Shown: positions 42,846-55,396 of the stretch, piece by piece | Layout: each line of letters begins with the position of its first letter | Position numbering within the stretch: position 1 is the stretch's first letter | Source: Chelonoidis abingdonii | Lineage: Eukaryota; Chordata; Testudines; Testudinidae | Length of the DNA stretch: 64,000 nt | Direction: 5' to 3' | Assembly: GCF_003597395.2 (NCBI RefSeq) | Contig: NC_133771.1 | Location: 128,390,117 to 128,454,116 of the forward strand | The notes under the pieces: generated by a model | The model's database searches: none | What the model was told of the DNA's origin: nothing | What the model saw: the letters and a program-made list of their open reading frames with translations, nothing else | Program-made: the position numbers and the translations under genes

Positions 42846-43300
42846 TTCTTCCTTCAGACATAGGTGCACAATTCTTGTTTGCTTTAATGAGAGTTGTGTG
42901 GACATATCTGAGGTCAAAGTTTGTCTCTAACTTTAAATGATAGACTAGTCTATTTTCTTTTTTTCTTTTCAGAAGTATATTAGAAGTTTACAAGTGTCTA
43001 TAGAAATTAATTCACATATGCATCACCATCTGCATGTCAATTTCTATATTTATAACCTCTGTTTATTTTCATTACAAAATTGCATTCCTTCATTACAAAA
43101 GATTTAATTCCTGTTGGCTTAAATTTTAGTAATATTCTGTGATTTCACTATATGTTCTTCAGGTTTAGAAGTTGGGAGTATTGACTCCTGCATAATAAAG
43201 GAGGCTAGTCTTGCAAACGCTTACTCCTGTGAAGTATTCCATCTTAACTCATTGGAACCAACCATGTGGGTATATGTTTGTAGGATCAAGCTCAAGCCCT
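42846..43300. other. Intergenic, faint palindromic-repeat trace
   Basis: 43200-43298 has TTGCAAACGCTTACTCCTGTG and CTCATTGGAACC, half of the ATCCTGCAAA-type repeat. Otherwise AT-rich and featureless. Confidence 0.4.
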
Positions 43301-43555
43301 GGGGTCTCCCCTACTTATGTTGGTATAACTACATCGCTCAGGGTTGTGGCAAATCCACACCCCTGAGTAACGCAGTTACACCGACCTTACTCTCAGTATA
43401 GATGGCGCTGTATTGACAGAAGGGCTTCTCCTGTTAACGTAGCTACCACCTCTCAGGGAGGTTAAATGCCTATACTGAACGGAGAAGCTTTCCTGTCGGC
43501 ATAGGTAGTGTCTTCACTAAGCGCTACAGTGACACTGTAAATATAGACAAGCCCC
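43301..43555. mobile_element. Short TIR element, sister copy of 4730-4971
   Basis: Shares with 4730 the stretch TTGGTATAACTACATCGCTC, the inverted pair around AATCCACACCCCTGAG, and the middle AGCTTTCCTGTCGGCATAGG-type block. Right end AATATAGACAAGCCCC before TAG. The left TIR is worn. Non-coding. Confidence 0.75.
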
Positions 43556-44532
43556 TAGTCTAGATTGCCCATAACTTATGGAAAATCAGGTTTATTTAAT
43601 GGAATTGCTTCCCATAAGTAGTACATTTTCTAATGCCACAAAATGCTTTAAAAATGTTTGTTTCATAATTTGGTACTGGATCTAAAATCCTTTAAAATAT
43701 TTTATTTGCCTTTCTATTTCAGATGTAAGTTAGGTTAAAGCTCTGTTAGAGAGATGCACAAGTCTATTTGCCATTTGCCTGTGAATCTCTCAGTCTTAAG
43801 AAGCACACTTGATCCCACTTTAAATCCTCCTCTGTCTTCTGTTTAGATCCAGCTCAGATCTGCACTCTACCTGTTCAAGCCAGTGATGTGTCTGGTATCT
43901 GGGGTTATAGTTTCTATGTGTGTTCTTACTTTTAAGATGTGTTGTTCCAGCTGGCAAACACAAACCATGATCCTATCAATTTATGTGAATGCAAACAAAT
44001 TGGGACTAATCCCATCAAAAGTACATTTATGTTTTTGTTGGAAGACCAGGTTCACACAGTTCATCCAAAGATTGTTACATAATCAATTATCCCAAACAGT
44101 GCTTTCCAAAAGATAGATATACAAACCAAAGATCATGTACCTTCACTGCTGAGCCATCCATCAAGTCAGGTTTACTGTGACTAAGAAACTAGATTACAAA
44201 CAAAAGGAGCAGGGAATGCAATATTTTGTGACATGCAAAGAATGTGACACATCTGATGTTTGTGATGTGTTAACTAAGCTACTACACGTTTTTGCCTGTT
44301 AGAGGAATTGCTAGCACCAGCATGAGATAAGCACAAATTAGTTGTATCATCTTTGTTTCAGTTCACTGAAATTCATATCATATACATCTGAAATGTAAAA
44401 GAAAACTAACATGCAAAAATCAGTAACAGAATGTGACCCTGAATGAAGAGATGTTAAAATGTTTCAGTGTTTAACATTAGATTTTCTTATTTAGTTTAAC
44501 AAATTCTATAATCTGAATCATGGACATTTAGG
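43556..44532. other. AT-rich intergenic, nothing recognised
   Basis: The 77-codon frame at 43883-44116 has no domain. No repeat named. Confidence 0.45.
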
Positions 44533-44535
44533 CTC

Positions 44536-44686
44536 TGATTCAGGAAAGCACCTTAATTCAGAAAAAGAATATAATCACATGCTTAAGTCCTGTCAACTTC
44601 AATGGGACGTAAGCACATATTTAAAGTTAAGTGCATACTTAAGTAGTTTCCTGAACAGGGATAAACTTAAATGCTTTCCTGAATCA
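44536..44686. repeat. Palindromic TIR-like repeat, exact 15-bp arms
   Basis: TGATTCAGGAAAGCA (44536-44550) and TGCTTTCCTGAATCA (44672-44686) are exact complements. Between them CTTAAGTCC, CTTCAATGGGACGTAAG and TTAAAGTTAAGTGCATACTTA keep the palindromic design around CAACTTCAATGGGA. I recognise it as a common amniote repeat of unknown class. No duplication was identified outside. Confidence 0.8.
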
Positions 44687-44884
44687 GGGCCTTGCTGTCT
44701 AATGACATTTTGATTACCTCCAATTTGACTTGTGGACAGTAATTTGATTCATAAATTTAATGAATTTAATGGCTGTGGTCTGAACTAAGTAACTAATTGC
44801 TTATGTTTTACCTGGAATACTATTTAAAGTGCTTTTGTAAGGATTTTATGGCTACCATAATGACTATGAGACTGTCCCAGGGGA
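44687..44884. other. Intergenic spacer
   Basis: Nothing recognised. Confidence 0.4.
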
Positions 44885-45130
44885 TGGCTCTACTCACATG
44901 GTTGGTCACACTTTTGATCTAGTTTTTGGGCTGAGATTGGAGGTCAGACAGTAAGAAATTTTGCCTAAATCATGGACCAATCATGGACCTCATGAAATAC
45001 AACTCCCTGTTAGGGACCGGGTTCTGTTTTGATGGACTGTCCACAGAGGTTAATGGAATGAGAGTACTTCCAGAATGTCCTAAGTGAAGATATGGTTTAT
45101 TTGACAGATCACTCCATTGAGCTTTTGGTA
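44885..45130 (+). pseudogene. LINE endonuclease fragment, L2-like
   Basis: Plus-strand translation gives STHMVGHTFDLVFGLRLE, then about 70 codons later LTDHSIELL. The pair H-T-(F/L)-D-L-(V/I) and (S/T)DH is the C-terminal signature of apurinic-type endonucleases of non-LTR retrotransposons. The two lie in different frames, so the copy is broken. The open frame starting at 45092 overlaps the end of it and continues with QNRRKVREQ, possibly linker sequence. Confidence 0.5.
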
Positions 45131-45810
45131 GGATTCTATAATCATCTTTTTATCTTCAGCCATCAGTTGGGTGCTTTCTACAGGCCTCCTTCTCTGGCTC
45201 TGTTCCCGTATCACCTGGGTTTACAGGTGTCCTGCAACAAACAAAACAGGAGGAAAGTTAGAGAGCAGGTGGCAGAAATCTCAAGCGGAAGCTTGTGTCA
45301 TAAAGACTGTTTGGATCCTAATGGAAAGGCCGTGCATGAAGAAAAGAAGAGGTTCTCTGATTCTCTCATAAGTCCTGCAAAGTCTCAGTCAGTGAACTTT
45401 GTTTTTGTAGTTATTTCTTCTTAAAAATACGTTAATCATTCCTCTACCTTCAACAAACTCCAAAAGAAATTTTCTATTTGAAGTGCTTTGTCCCATTCCA
45501 GTTTTCATTTGTCTTTCCATTATTATTTACATTTTTCTTGCTTTATGAATGAATTCAGTGGCTGGTCAAATGAAAGACTATGCAATGTGGCTTGAAAGAA
45601 ACAGAATATAGGCAAATGCCATGTGACCTTTCTTTCATACAGTAGTTTTGCAGTTCCAGACTCTACCTGAGCACAAGCTGCCAATCATGCTGGATTGTGG
45701 CAAATTGTGTGATGATTTTGTAAAGTGAATAAATGGGAACAGGAATGTTACCAGCAAATATATTTCATTTAGAATGTGAATGGCTAGTTAGTGCATCAAC
45801 TTAATGTGCA
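45131..45810. other. Intergenic, possible LINE remainder
   Basis: May hold more of the LINE ORF up to about 45424 (frame 45092-45424, 110 codons), without clear motifs. Confidence 0.3.
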
Positions 45811-45832
45811 CTTTTCTTTCTTTCTTTCTTTC
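45811..45832. repeat. (TTTC)n microsatellite
   Basis: About five TTTC units in a row. Confidence 0.9.
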
Positions 45833-47420
45833 AACTTTGTCTTTATATCAATTTCAGTCTAGAAGTCTCCTATAATCTTATTGAACCATGTCCATCCTTC
45901 ATCCAGAAGATGATTTTAACTTTTCATACAAAACTACTGATTTCATCATCTGGGTGCTGTGTGGTTGCGGAATAAATGTGGATGGTCTTCACCTTGTGTC
46001 TTGAAAATCTTCAGGGTTAGTTGAGCATTCTTCTTAGTGACTCAGTTTGTGTGTTTTATTAACCTCCAGGGCTTTGGCTGAAAGAGAGAAATGCTTAACT
46101 ATTATTCTTTTCCTGGACTGACAGATTTTAGAGGGGATGCTGTGCTTTCCACTTGGCCTCTTGCTTGACATTTTTCTGAGGTTTTGCTTGTCTTTATGCC
46201 AGTGTCAACTAACTAGAGCCACTGAGTGCAGGAAGAAACCCTGGCAGTCATATTAATGAGGGTTGTAGGAGTTAATAATGCACATTGACCAAAATCTGCC
46301 ACCAAATGATCAGGAAAAGGGATAATTGTGTAGGATCTATTATAAATATGAAGGTATGTCAGCCTATGTATGTTGTCAGATCTGGATACAATCATGCTGG
46401 ACTTCAGGGCATTTTGAAACTGGGGTTTTAGTTACGGACCATTACATTGGATGAGGGATTGAGGAGACACAAATGACATAGATTTATTCGTTCAGATCCC
46501 TGTTTTAGATCACATACAATGTAGGCTTCAAAAACATGTAATCTATCAAGAGAGACAGTCAGAAAACAGCATCAATCAAAATAAAAGCGTTTTTAAATGC
46601 TGGCAAGAAACTCTATAATTATAAAAACAAAGTAAAATAAGACATTCAAAAGTGATGCTACATAATCCAAATATTGTATGAAAGTTGAGCTCTGCTTGAG
46701 CTAACCTTATGATCTACTAATTTAGAAAAAGGAATGAGACCTCATTTCTCGCATGCATTCTAAATTCAATTAAATCTAACAAACTTGCTGAGAGTGTACT
46801 TTTCATTTCCTTATACAGAGAGAACCAATGTATTTAACCAGTTTAATTGTTCAGCATAAAGCAATGATGGGTACTGTACTAACAAAAATTACATCAAATT
46901 CTGCTGGAGCATTTGAAAGGCATGTCTGCAGCTGATAACATCTTTGTGAAGAGAAGAATTTTGGATATTTTTTCTTTCTTCCTTGCGAACAAAATCTTTA
47001 ATTTATCCTCAAGACAAAACAATATAGCCTGACTATGGTTTTTCCCCATAAAATATAGTGGAACTAACTAGTGTGCTGGTACAATTAAGAAAGATAGGGA
47101 TAAGAAACCATTAAAATGTAGAGTTGGAGTATAAGTGAGAATTTACATTCAAATGGCCAAATTCTGCACTTGGATCCAAATGTGCAAATTCCACTGAAGT
47201 CAATTCAGTAGCTATATGGCATTAAACAGATTACACAAATGTCATTCAGAAGTATTAACTGCTTTGTCATAGATCAGTTTGCCTCAATTTTATTTGTGCT
47301 AGAGTTTGCACCTCCCACTAACTATAACAGGAATCCCATGCACATATACGTGAATAGAATTTGACACCAACATCTTCAAGTTAGGAGGGACCCCTTCCTT
47401 AGTCATTTATTACAGGTCCC
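45833..47420. other. AT-rich intergenic, faint repeat trace
   Basis: At 47156-47215 AAATTCTGCACTTGG and CACTGAAGTCAATTCAG resemble the palindromic-repeat group. No gene. Confidence 0.4.
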
Positions 47421-47990
47421 TTCACAAAAGCAGCTCTTCTTTATATTGTAACCCTTCTGTCAAGTATGTTGGCAGCAACAAGGAGTGGGTTCCCCTTAAC
47501 AATACAAAACTCAAGCACCTGCCCCAAAACCTGGGGAAAACACACCAGCAGACCTGGTGCCTCTGAAAGGCAATCTTTCCTTCTCTACTTGCAAACATTG
47601 AGTCTGTGTATAACAAAAGAAAATGTTTATTAAGAGGAGAGGGAACACAGCATTAATTTGGGACAATACAGCAACAATTTTGCTTCCTTTTAGTCATGCA
47701 ATAAAGATAACATTTTATTACTCCTTCATCCAAGACTTAGGTGAATTTTAACACAAACCAGGCAAAGTTGATCACCTTGGCCAGGTAGGGCTGCCAGCTG
47801 ATCACCAAGGCAAAGTAGATGCGTCTACGCAAATACAGTCTACTCTTGAGGTCTTCTCCCCCAGTTCATCATCAGATGGCAGGGAAGAGCTCATCCATTG
47901 CCTTACATTGTCATTAGCCACCTCTAAGGGGCACATGCTTATCATGACCCTTCTTATCACTCACATGAAGAGTCCCATTGGTTTACAATG
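47421..47990 (-). mobile_element. LTR-type relic (tentative)
   Basis: GTTGGCAGCAACAAGGAGTGG, TGTTTATTAAGAGGAGAGGG and a second part with GATCACCTTGGCC and GATCACCAAGGC resemble the complement of a turtle LTR region. No ends or coding remnants found. Confidence 0.3.
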
Positions 47991-49239
47991 TGACTCCTTG
48001 CATTTCTAGATGCATCTTAATATGAGTGAGGTATGTAGAATCAGACCAATGAGAATAAATTGTATTTACTATACATATTGCTGCAGGGAGACACATAGCA
48101 TCGAACTGCGGGCTATTTTCTGCATCCATGGTCTGCCTATCCAAAATTCACTTTTTCTCCTGCACATGAATACCCTTCTTCTCTCTCTAAAGCCAAACTG
48201 AATACTATACATTAGCTATTGTAAGGTGTCCCCAAATAACATTACTCTGTTGCTAAGCCAACAAGCCCTATGTGAATGCTGGACTTCTGATCCACCTCTG
48301 TAGATCAGGCCTTGATCTCCATACTCTAAGACCTCAACTTCCTGCACAGTTTTTTAAGTTTTTCCAAATGCCATTAGGAACATAGAATGCACATTATGAC
48401 TTCAGAAAATAATGAATTTAATTAGGTTTGATAAGGACTATTGCTTTTATTTTGGTAATTAATAATTAGAGGTAGAATGCTTTGAAAATTCTGAGCAAGG
48501 TCTTCAAGGGGTATAAAATGAAGCTGCTTTACACCAGCTGTGGATCTGGCCTTTCATTTTGTGAAGAACATTCTGAAAGTTTGTTCTTACATTTTTTCAG
48601 AGATTTTGTTAGGCGCAAAAGTGGAAAATGCACATAACTCAAGAGAACAAAACAGAGACACAGATCAGCATACCGATTAGACCCTGCTTCTGAGGTTCTG
48701 ATTCCACACCCTCCATGTTATTGTTGATTTGCCCTACAAAAATGTACTAAAATGCAACAGTTAAATAAACAGCCTTCACTTAATTTCAAGCTTTATAATT
48801 GACAGTCAGTTAATTACACAGTTGTAACCCATATCTTATTACAAATACAAAGTACTATAGACATGCATTTTAAACAGCACGTTTTCCTAACTTGCAGCAT
48901 TTCCCTTTTTTGGAAGCCATTGCAATCAATTGTGATTATAGTAACAACCACAAAACATTTATTACTTAATGTCAGTTATTTAATTGTAAATATGAAAAAA
49001 GAGAAACTGTGTAGTTGTCTATTAAGCCAATATATCCCAACAAAACTATTTGTTGTGTACAGATAGATAGTATTTGAGTGCTTTCTAAAGAATAAATAAC
49101 CAAAATCACAATAGGCCAGTGGTCTCATGCCATCACTCTTTTTTTTTTTTTCCTTTTACAGCTCCTTCTTTCCTCTTCTTTACTGCTTTTAGTTGTGTCT
49201 GTGAGAAACTCTCAGTTCGAGAAGGGAGTTTTCTGCTTT
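47991..49239. other. AT-rich intergenic, nothing recognised
   Basis: A T-run lies at 49138-49151. No gene or named repeat. Confidence 0.45.
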
Positions 49240-50400
49240 GTTACTTGATTTGTGGTCATTGTAATGTCTTCTGGAAGTGAGTTCCAAAACTTTTGTCCTG
49301 TTTCTAAACTAGCCCTGTCTCCTGCTCTCATGAGCTTCACCCTTGAGTTAATAGTTGAGTTCATAGTTAATGAGAAATGTAGCAGCTGAGGGAGATTGTC
49401 ATCACAGACAGGAAGATGTTCTTTAAACTTCCTAAAGACAATTTCATGAAGGGCTTAGGTCTGATGTGCCTCTGGCCTGGAATTCAGTGGGGATCCCATC
49501 TAGGGGGGTGGGGAACAATAGGGTGAGGCTGATAATTGCTGAGGATGTGGACTACTCTGTTCTGGGATAATTAAAGGTTTTAAAACGTTGTGCTCATAGC
49601 TTGGGAAAGTGAGTTGCAATACACCAGCCTGGAAGTTTCCAAAGTGTGGATCACAATGGTGAAGTCATAGTCCAACAAGATATGGCACAGCTTTCTAGCC
49701 AGCATCAGGTGGAAGAAAGCATTTTGCATAACTAGATATTAGAGCATCCTGCAAGCGTAGGCACGCCCCCCCACCCCTCACTGACTCCACCCCTGCCCTG
49801 CCCCCATTCCAACCCCTTCTACAAAGTCCCCACTCCAACTCTGCCCCCTCCCTGCCCCTATTGTACCTCTTCTCCAAATCTGCACCCTGGCCCAGCCTCT
49901 TCCCCGAGTGCACCGTGTTCCCCCACCTCCCGCTCCCTCCCAGCGCTTGCCACTGCCAAACAGCTGTTTGGCGGTGGCAAAAGCTGAGAGCTAGGGGAAG
50001 AAGCAGCACACTCAGGGTAGGAGGCGGAGGTGAGCTGGGGCGGGGAGCTGCCAGTGGGTGCAGAGCACCCACCAATTTTTGCTCCAGCCCCAGAGCACCC
50101 ATGGAGTCAGCACCTAGGACTGCAACAACTGAGAAATCCAAAGGAATCCTCTGGTTGTAGACTGTTTTGGTTATCTGAGAGTAGACACTCTCCATTTCAG
50201 GTGATGGGATGAAACATCCCACTGATGTTATCTCTATCATGCCCAGATTCAGATTCAAGCAATTGTCCTTCATCAAAGTGCTGATCTCAGCCAGTCATTG
50301 GGATAGTTGAAAGATGGTGCTATTTATGCTAGAGGTAAAGAAGTATATCTGAGTATGACCTGCGTAATATTGGCAATTGAGACCACAACCTGTCACAATT
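49240..50400 (-). repeat. Old LINE-like antisense sequence flanking a TIR element
   Basis: Parts on both sides of 49756-50118, for example GAGTTGCAATACACCAGCC, GGATCACAATGGTGAAGTC and, after the insertion, GATCTCAGCCAGTCATTGGG, resemble a diffuse amniote repeat that I remember as antisense LINE sequence. Low confidence; no protein motif could be shown. Confidence 0.3.
49756..50118. mobile_element. GC-rich TIR element with CTGCAA duplication
   Basis: A 363-bp GC-rich island in AT-rich surroundings. Left end CGTAGGCACGCC, right end GAGTCAGCACCTAGG, weakly inverted around TAGG. The flanks CCTGCAAG and ACTGCAAC share six of eight bases, consistent with an eroded 8-bp hAT-type duplication. Internal palindromes: GCCAAACAGCTGTTTGGC and GTGGGTGCAGAGCACCCAC. 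A 193-codon open frame crossing it is a by-product of base composition. Confidence 0.6.
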
Positions 50401-53253
50401 TCTACCATCAGAAATATTTCTATGCATATAACTATTAATATTATTTATCAAAGGGATTTTCCGCAATGCCCCTATTTTTAACTGTGGAATTTAAAAGGAA
50501 AAAAAATCTACATGGACATCACATTGGGTCCTTTGGTCTTTCAATATATGGATAGAATTACAGAATTATGAATCACCCAGAAGATCCTTTATCAAGTTGT
50601 ATTGCTGCCTAGGTACCACAGTGATTAAGTAATAGGAAGGAAGGAATCAATGAATGCATACTTGATGTCCAGACCACATTTATAATCTGCATTCTGAAAC
50701 ATATTTGAAATGTACATAGTGTTCCACTACTCATTTGTAACATCTAAGTGAACATATATACAACATTTAAAATATCAGCTGACCAAACACTTATCCCCTA
50801 TTAAGATGCTCCCAGTAAACCTTATGAACAATTTTAAATAAAAATGCTATATTATGCAGGATTCTGGCATTTGAATTATTTAAAAATGCTAGTCTGCCAT
50901 ATATAATATTAGGTGTGTTTCTCTTTCCATTTTAACTGACTGTGGGTGGAAAATTGAACATTTGCCTATGGAGTATTTCACCACAATATGTATTTTTGGA
51001 CAATTCATATTAGTTTTGTTGTCCATATCTATTGCCTCGAATGTGAGTTCATCATTCAGGGGTTTATAAACTCTTCCAGATGAGATGCTGAACCCCCATC
51101 TCTTGCAACAAATGTGGATGACAAACTATTGTGAATTGTCTATAAATAATGAATGGGGTGAAATATTCTGATATTATTATGTTTTACACTTTTACACTTC
51201 ATAAAAATCAAGTTATAAAAAATTGCAGTGGCATAAGCACTTTCAATATTTTAGTTTCTGAAGGTGGAATATTTCTGATATGCTAAATCTAAAATGCAGC
51301 CTATCCAATTAAAGCCATTGTTAAATTTAAACCGATTCACCTGCTGTGAACATGCATCCAGAGGCAGGCCAGTGTGAATTAAAACAGCAGAACTATAAAC
51401 TCTTAAGAAAACTGGTTTATACCAAAAACAATGAGAGCCAGTTTTCTTGCTATAGCAAAGATCTGCTTGGTGCAGGAAAGGGTAGGGAAATCATAGAGTT
51501 GGCTGCAGCTTTTTGATCCTCCTCAGCCCAGACATACATTAGACTAGTTAGGGGTTGCTCTAATCTACAACAGCTGGCAGAACACCACCCATCCCTGTCC
51601 CTACCCTGGGACCTCAGGAAGATACATAGGAGCCAGCACTACCAGCTTTACTTACAGTGGGTAAATGCAGGAAGATTCTGCTCCCTTTGGGCCATATCAG
51701 TCAGGCCATGTGAATCTAATTGTAGTGTTACCAGGTGTTGCTCAGTGTGACCATACAAAAGCTGGGAAGTTGAAACTTTCCCCATGAAAGAAATGTGAAT
51801 GATTTTACTATATAATTCCTGGTGTTTATTTTTCTTAAACTACATTTGTTGATTTTGTCATTAAGTCTCATCTAGAAGAAATTAGCATGTTCTGCCTTGA
51901 ACTAATATAAAAACCATTTTATATCACTAGGATAAAGTTAATCTATGTTCCTACTAACATTCCATCCACTAAGAGCAAATGCTTAGCACAATCACAGAGC
52001 TTGGTCCTTCTTCCATTGATTTCAATGCATTAGCTTCAGTGGACACAGGCCTGAGCTCATAGCTGAGTCCAGCTCTGCACCAGTAGCTCCAATCAGGATT
52101 TAACCGTATTCGTTTCTTTTTTCTTTTTTCCTTCATTTGTCTTGACTGCAGTTCCACCAAAATCTAATAGACTAACCATTAACTGCCTTGCAGTTTATAT
52201 TACAGCTTCTTTGAAATTTAGAATTGACGATCTCAGCATTAGAATACCAGAAATTTACAGAAGCGTAACTGTTTCTCCCGCTGGATGAGTGATAATTGTT
52301 TTTCTGCTCATTTACATCCAAAAATAATTAAACTATACAAAAAAACTACATACTATAGTCTTGGTGCAGTGTGCGCTGTTTGCAAGTTATGCAGAGATCC
52401 TGTGAAAACATTACAGCGGGAGCTGTAGTTCATTTATATTGTCAATTCCTAAAAATTTGCCAGAATGCAACCTTGAAAGAATTAGGTCACACAAAATGTG
52501 GCCTAAGGGTTTCTTCTCTCTGTTTTCTTCAGTGGAGCTCTGCAGTTGATACAATAAAACTGTTCTACATCAATAATTTTTAGAGTTTGTTTCCTGAAAA
52601 TGTTATTTGGCTTATGGAAATACACCAAGCTTTTAGTTCAATGGGGAAATTCCTTGACTTTCATTCTAGATCTGTTTACATATGTTTAGTGATATTTCAG
52701 CACAAATACATGTGTAGTCTAAGTGTTAGTAACATTCTGTTCTCGTAACTATTATCATCTAACTCTTCCTCACATTATGCCTCTTAAACCCAGGTATTAG
52801 ATATCTAGGTTGCAATCTTAAAAATTAGAAAATGTCTTGCTTTGCTACTGGAGGGTTATAATCACAATCTCCATATAAAATAAGAGCAGCTTAAAAGCTG
52901 ATTTCCACATCCTACAAATAAAATAAGGGTAAGTTAAAAGCTGATTTCCAAAAGATTGCTACTTATCGTTCAGTGTTACTTCTTTCTAAACTCTATGTGG
53001 TATCCAATGGTCAAAAATGTGCCTTTTCTGATTATAATACTAGACATTTGTGACTTTCTTTTATCCAACATCCTGTAAAAGTAAGAAAGAATGAGGGTGT
53101 AGTCATTCCTCTTGATTCTAATGAGAAGCTGATTGACAGTATTGCGGAGGTGGGGGTTAAATTCCACTCTCATTTATACATGTGCAAATCCATTGAGTTC
53201 TGTGGAGCTTCAATATGACTGAAAGCAATATTTGGCACTGTTTCCTGATTGCT
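50401..53253. other. AT-rich, repeat-poor intergenic
   Basis: About 2.8 kb with no named repeat. Open frames of up to 70 codons lack domains. At 52861-52955 a short direct repeat occurs: AAAATAAG, AGTTAAAAGCTGATTTCCA-like words appear twice about 65 bases apart. Confidence 0.4.
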
Positions 53254-53475
53254 TAGAATCATAGAATCATAGACAGTTAGGGTTGGAAGAGACCTCAGGA
53301 GGTCATCTAGTCCAACCCCCTGCTCAAAGCAGGGCCAACCCCACTAAATCATCCCAACCAGGCTTTGTCAAGCCGGGCCTTAAAAACCTCTAAGGGTGGA
53401 AATTCCACCACCTCCCTAGGTAACCCATTCCATTGCTTCGCCACCCTCCTAGTGAAATAATGTTTCCTAAAATTA

Positions 53476-53612
53476 GGTGACCAGTTGTCCCTAGAGGTGT
53501 TATATAGGACAGTCCTCCATTTTGCGGGATCTTTCTCTGATAATATAGGCTTTCTATTACCCCCACCGGTCCCACACCCTGTCCCAATTTTTCACATTTG
53601 CTGCTGCACGCC
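53476..53612. mobile_element. Mariner-type MITE nested in CR1, copy 2
   Basis: Inside the CR1 3' UTR, GGTGACCAGTTGTCCC opens and TTTTTCACATTTGCTG followed by CACGCC closes a segment foreign to CR1, with TA on each side (53474-53475, 53613-53614). The internal order matches the other GGGTGACCAGA copies, and CR1 similarity resumes directly afterwards (AACCTAAACC, CACTGCAACTTGAGAC). More worn than the copies at 57204 and 59237. Confidence 0.75.
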
Positions 53613-54009
53613 TACCTAATTAATCGAACCTAAACCGGTCCAACCCACTGCAACTTGAGACTAACTGCTCCTCTGTTCGGTCCTCTACCCGATCCAAGAA
53701 CCAGCTCGGCTCCATCCTCTTTGAAGGATGTGAAGGCTGCTATCAAATCCCCACTCACGTCTTCTCTTCTGCAGGACTTACTACGCCCAGTTCCCTCTGA
53801 GCCTCTCCTTGGTAAGTCTGTCAGTGCCCAGACCCCTAATCATTTTTGTTGCACCTCCTCTGGGCCTCTCTCCAATTATGTCCACATTCCTGTCATGTCA
53901 GAGTGGGGGACTAAAACTGGACACCAATACTCCAAGCTGTGAGCGGCTCACCAAGTGCGAATAGAGGGGAATAATCACTCCCTCCATCTGCTGGCTAATG
54001 CTCCTACTA

Positions 54010-54234
54010 TTACAGCCCAATATTGCCATTGGCCTTCTTGGCAACAAGGGAACACTGCTGACTCATATCCAGCTTCTCATCCACTGTAATCCCCAGGTCC
54101 TTTTCTGCAGGACTGCTACTTAGCCAGTCGGTCCCCAGCTTGTAGCAGTGCATGGGATTCCTCCTTCCTAAGTGCAGGACTCTGCACTTGTCCTTGTTGA
54201 ACCTCATCAGATTTCTTTTGGCCCAATCCTCCAA
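54010..54234 (-). pseudogene. CR1 RT post-palm fragment
   Basis: Seventy-four codons with [20 protein letters not shown] and [18 protein letters not shown], diagnostic of CR1-clade RT downstream of the catalytic motif. Ends where the frame breaks near NGNIGL. Confidence 0.9.
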
Positions 54235-55396
54235 TTTGTCTAGGTCACTCTGGACCCTATCCTAACCCTCTAGCATATCTACCTCTTCCCTCAGCTTAGT
54301 GTCATCTGCAAACTTGCTGAGGGTGCAATTCATCCCATCATCCAGATCATTAATGAAGATGTTGAACAAAACTGGCCCCAGACCGACCCCTGGGGCACTC
54401 CACTTGATACCGGCTGCCAACTAGACATCAAGCCATTGATCACTGCCCGTTGAATCCGACAATCTAGCCAGCTTTCTATCCACCTTATAATCCATTCATC
54501 CAATCCATACTTCTTTTACTTGCTGCCAAGAATACTATGGGAGACTGTATCAGAAGCTTTGCTAAAGTCAAGATATATCACGTCCACCGCTTTCCCCATA
54601 TCCACATATCTCATCAAAGAAGGCAATCAGGTTGGTCAGGCGCAACTTGCCCTTGGTGAATCCATGTTGACTGTTCCTGATCACCTTTCTCTCCTCCAAG
54701 TGCTTCAAAATGGATTCCTTGAGGACCTGCTCCATGATTTTGCTGGGGACTGAAGTGAGGCTGACCGATCTGTAGTTCCCTGCATTCTCTTTCTTCCCTC
54801 TTTAAAATATGAGCACTATATTTGCCTTTTTCTAATCATCTGGGAACTCCCCCGATCACCATGAATTTTCAAAGGTAATAGCCAGTGGCTGTACAATCAC
54901 ATTAACCAACTCCCTCAGCTCCCTTGCATGCATTAGATCTGGACCCATGGACTTGTGCATGTCCAGCACTTCTAAATAGTCATAAACCTGTTCTTTCTCC
55001 ACTGAGGCTGCTCACCTCTTCCCAATACTGTGTTGCCCAGTGCAGCAGTCTGGGAGATGACCTTGTCTATGAAGATCGAGGCAAAAAAAGCATTGAGTAC
55101 TTCAGCTTTTTCCACATCATGTGTCACTAAGTTGCCCCCCCCCCATTCAGTAAGGGTCCCAAACTTTCCCTGACCACCTTCTTGTTGCTAACATACCTTT
55201 AGAAACCCTTCTTGTTACCCTTCAAATCTCTTGCTAGCTGCAACTTCAATTGTGCCTTGGCTTTCCTGATTACATCCCTGCATGCTCTAGCAATATTTTT
55301 ATACTCCTCCCTAGTCATCTGTCCAAATTTCAACTTCTTGTAAGCTTCCTTTTTGAGTTTAAGCTCACCAAAGATTTCACTGTTAAGCCAAGCTGG

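Noticed and set aside
45811..45832. TTTC run as a CRISPR-like or regulatory array
   Set aside because: A simple five-unit microsatellite without spacers, in a vertebrate genome.
49695..50276. 193-codon minus-strand frame
   Set aside because: It spans both borders of a GC-rich transposable element. High GC lowers stop-codon frequency. There is no domain.
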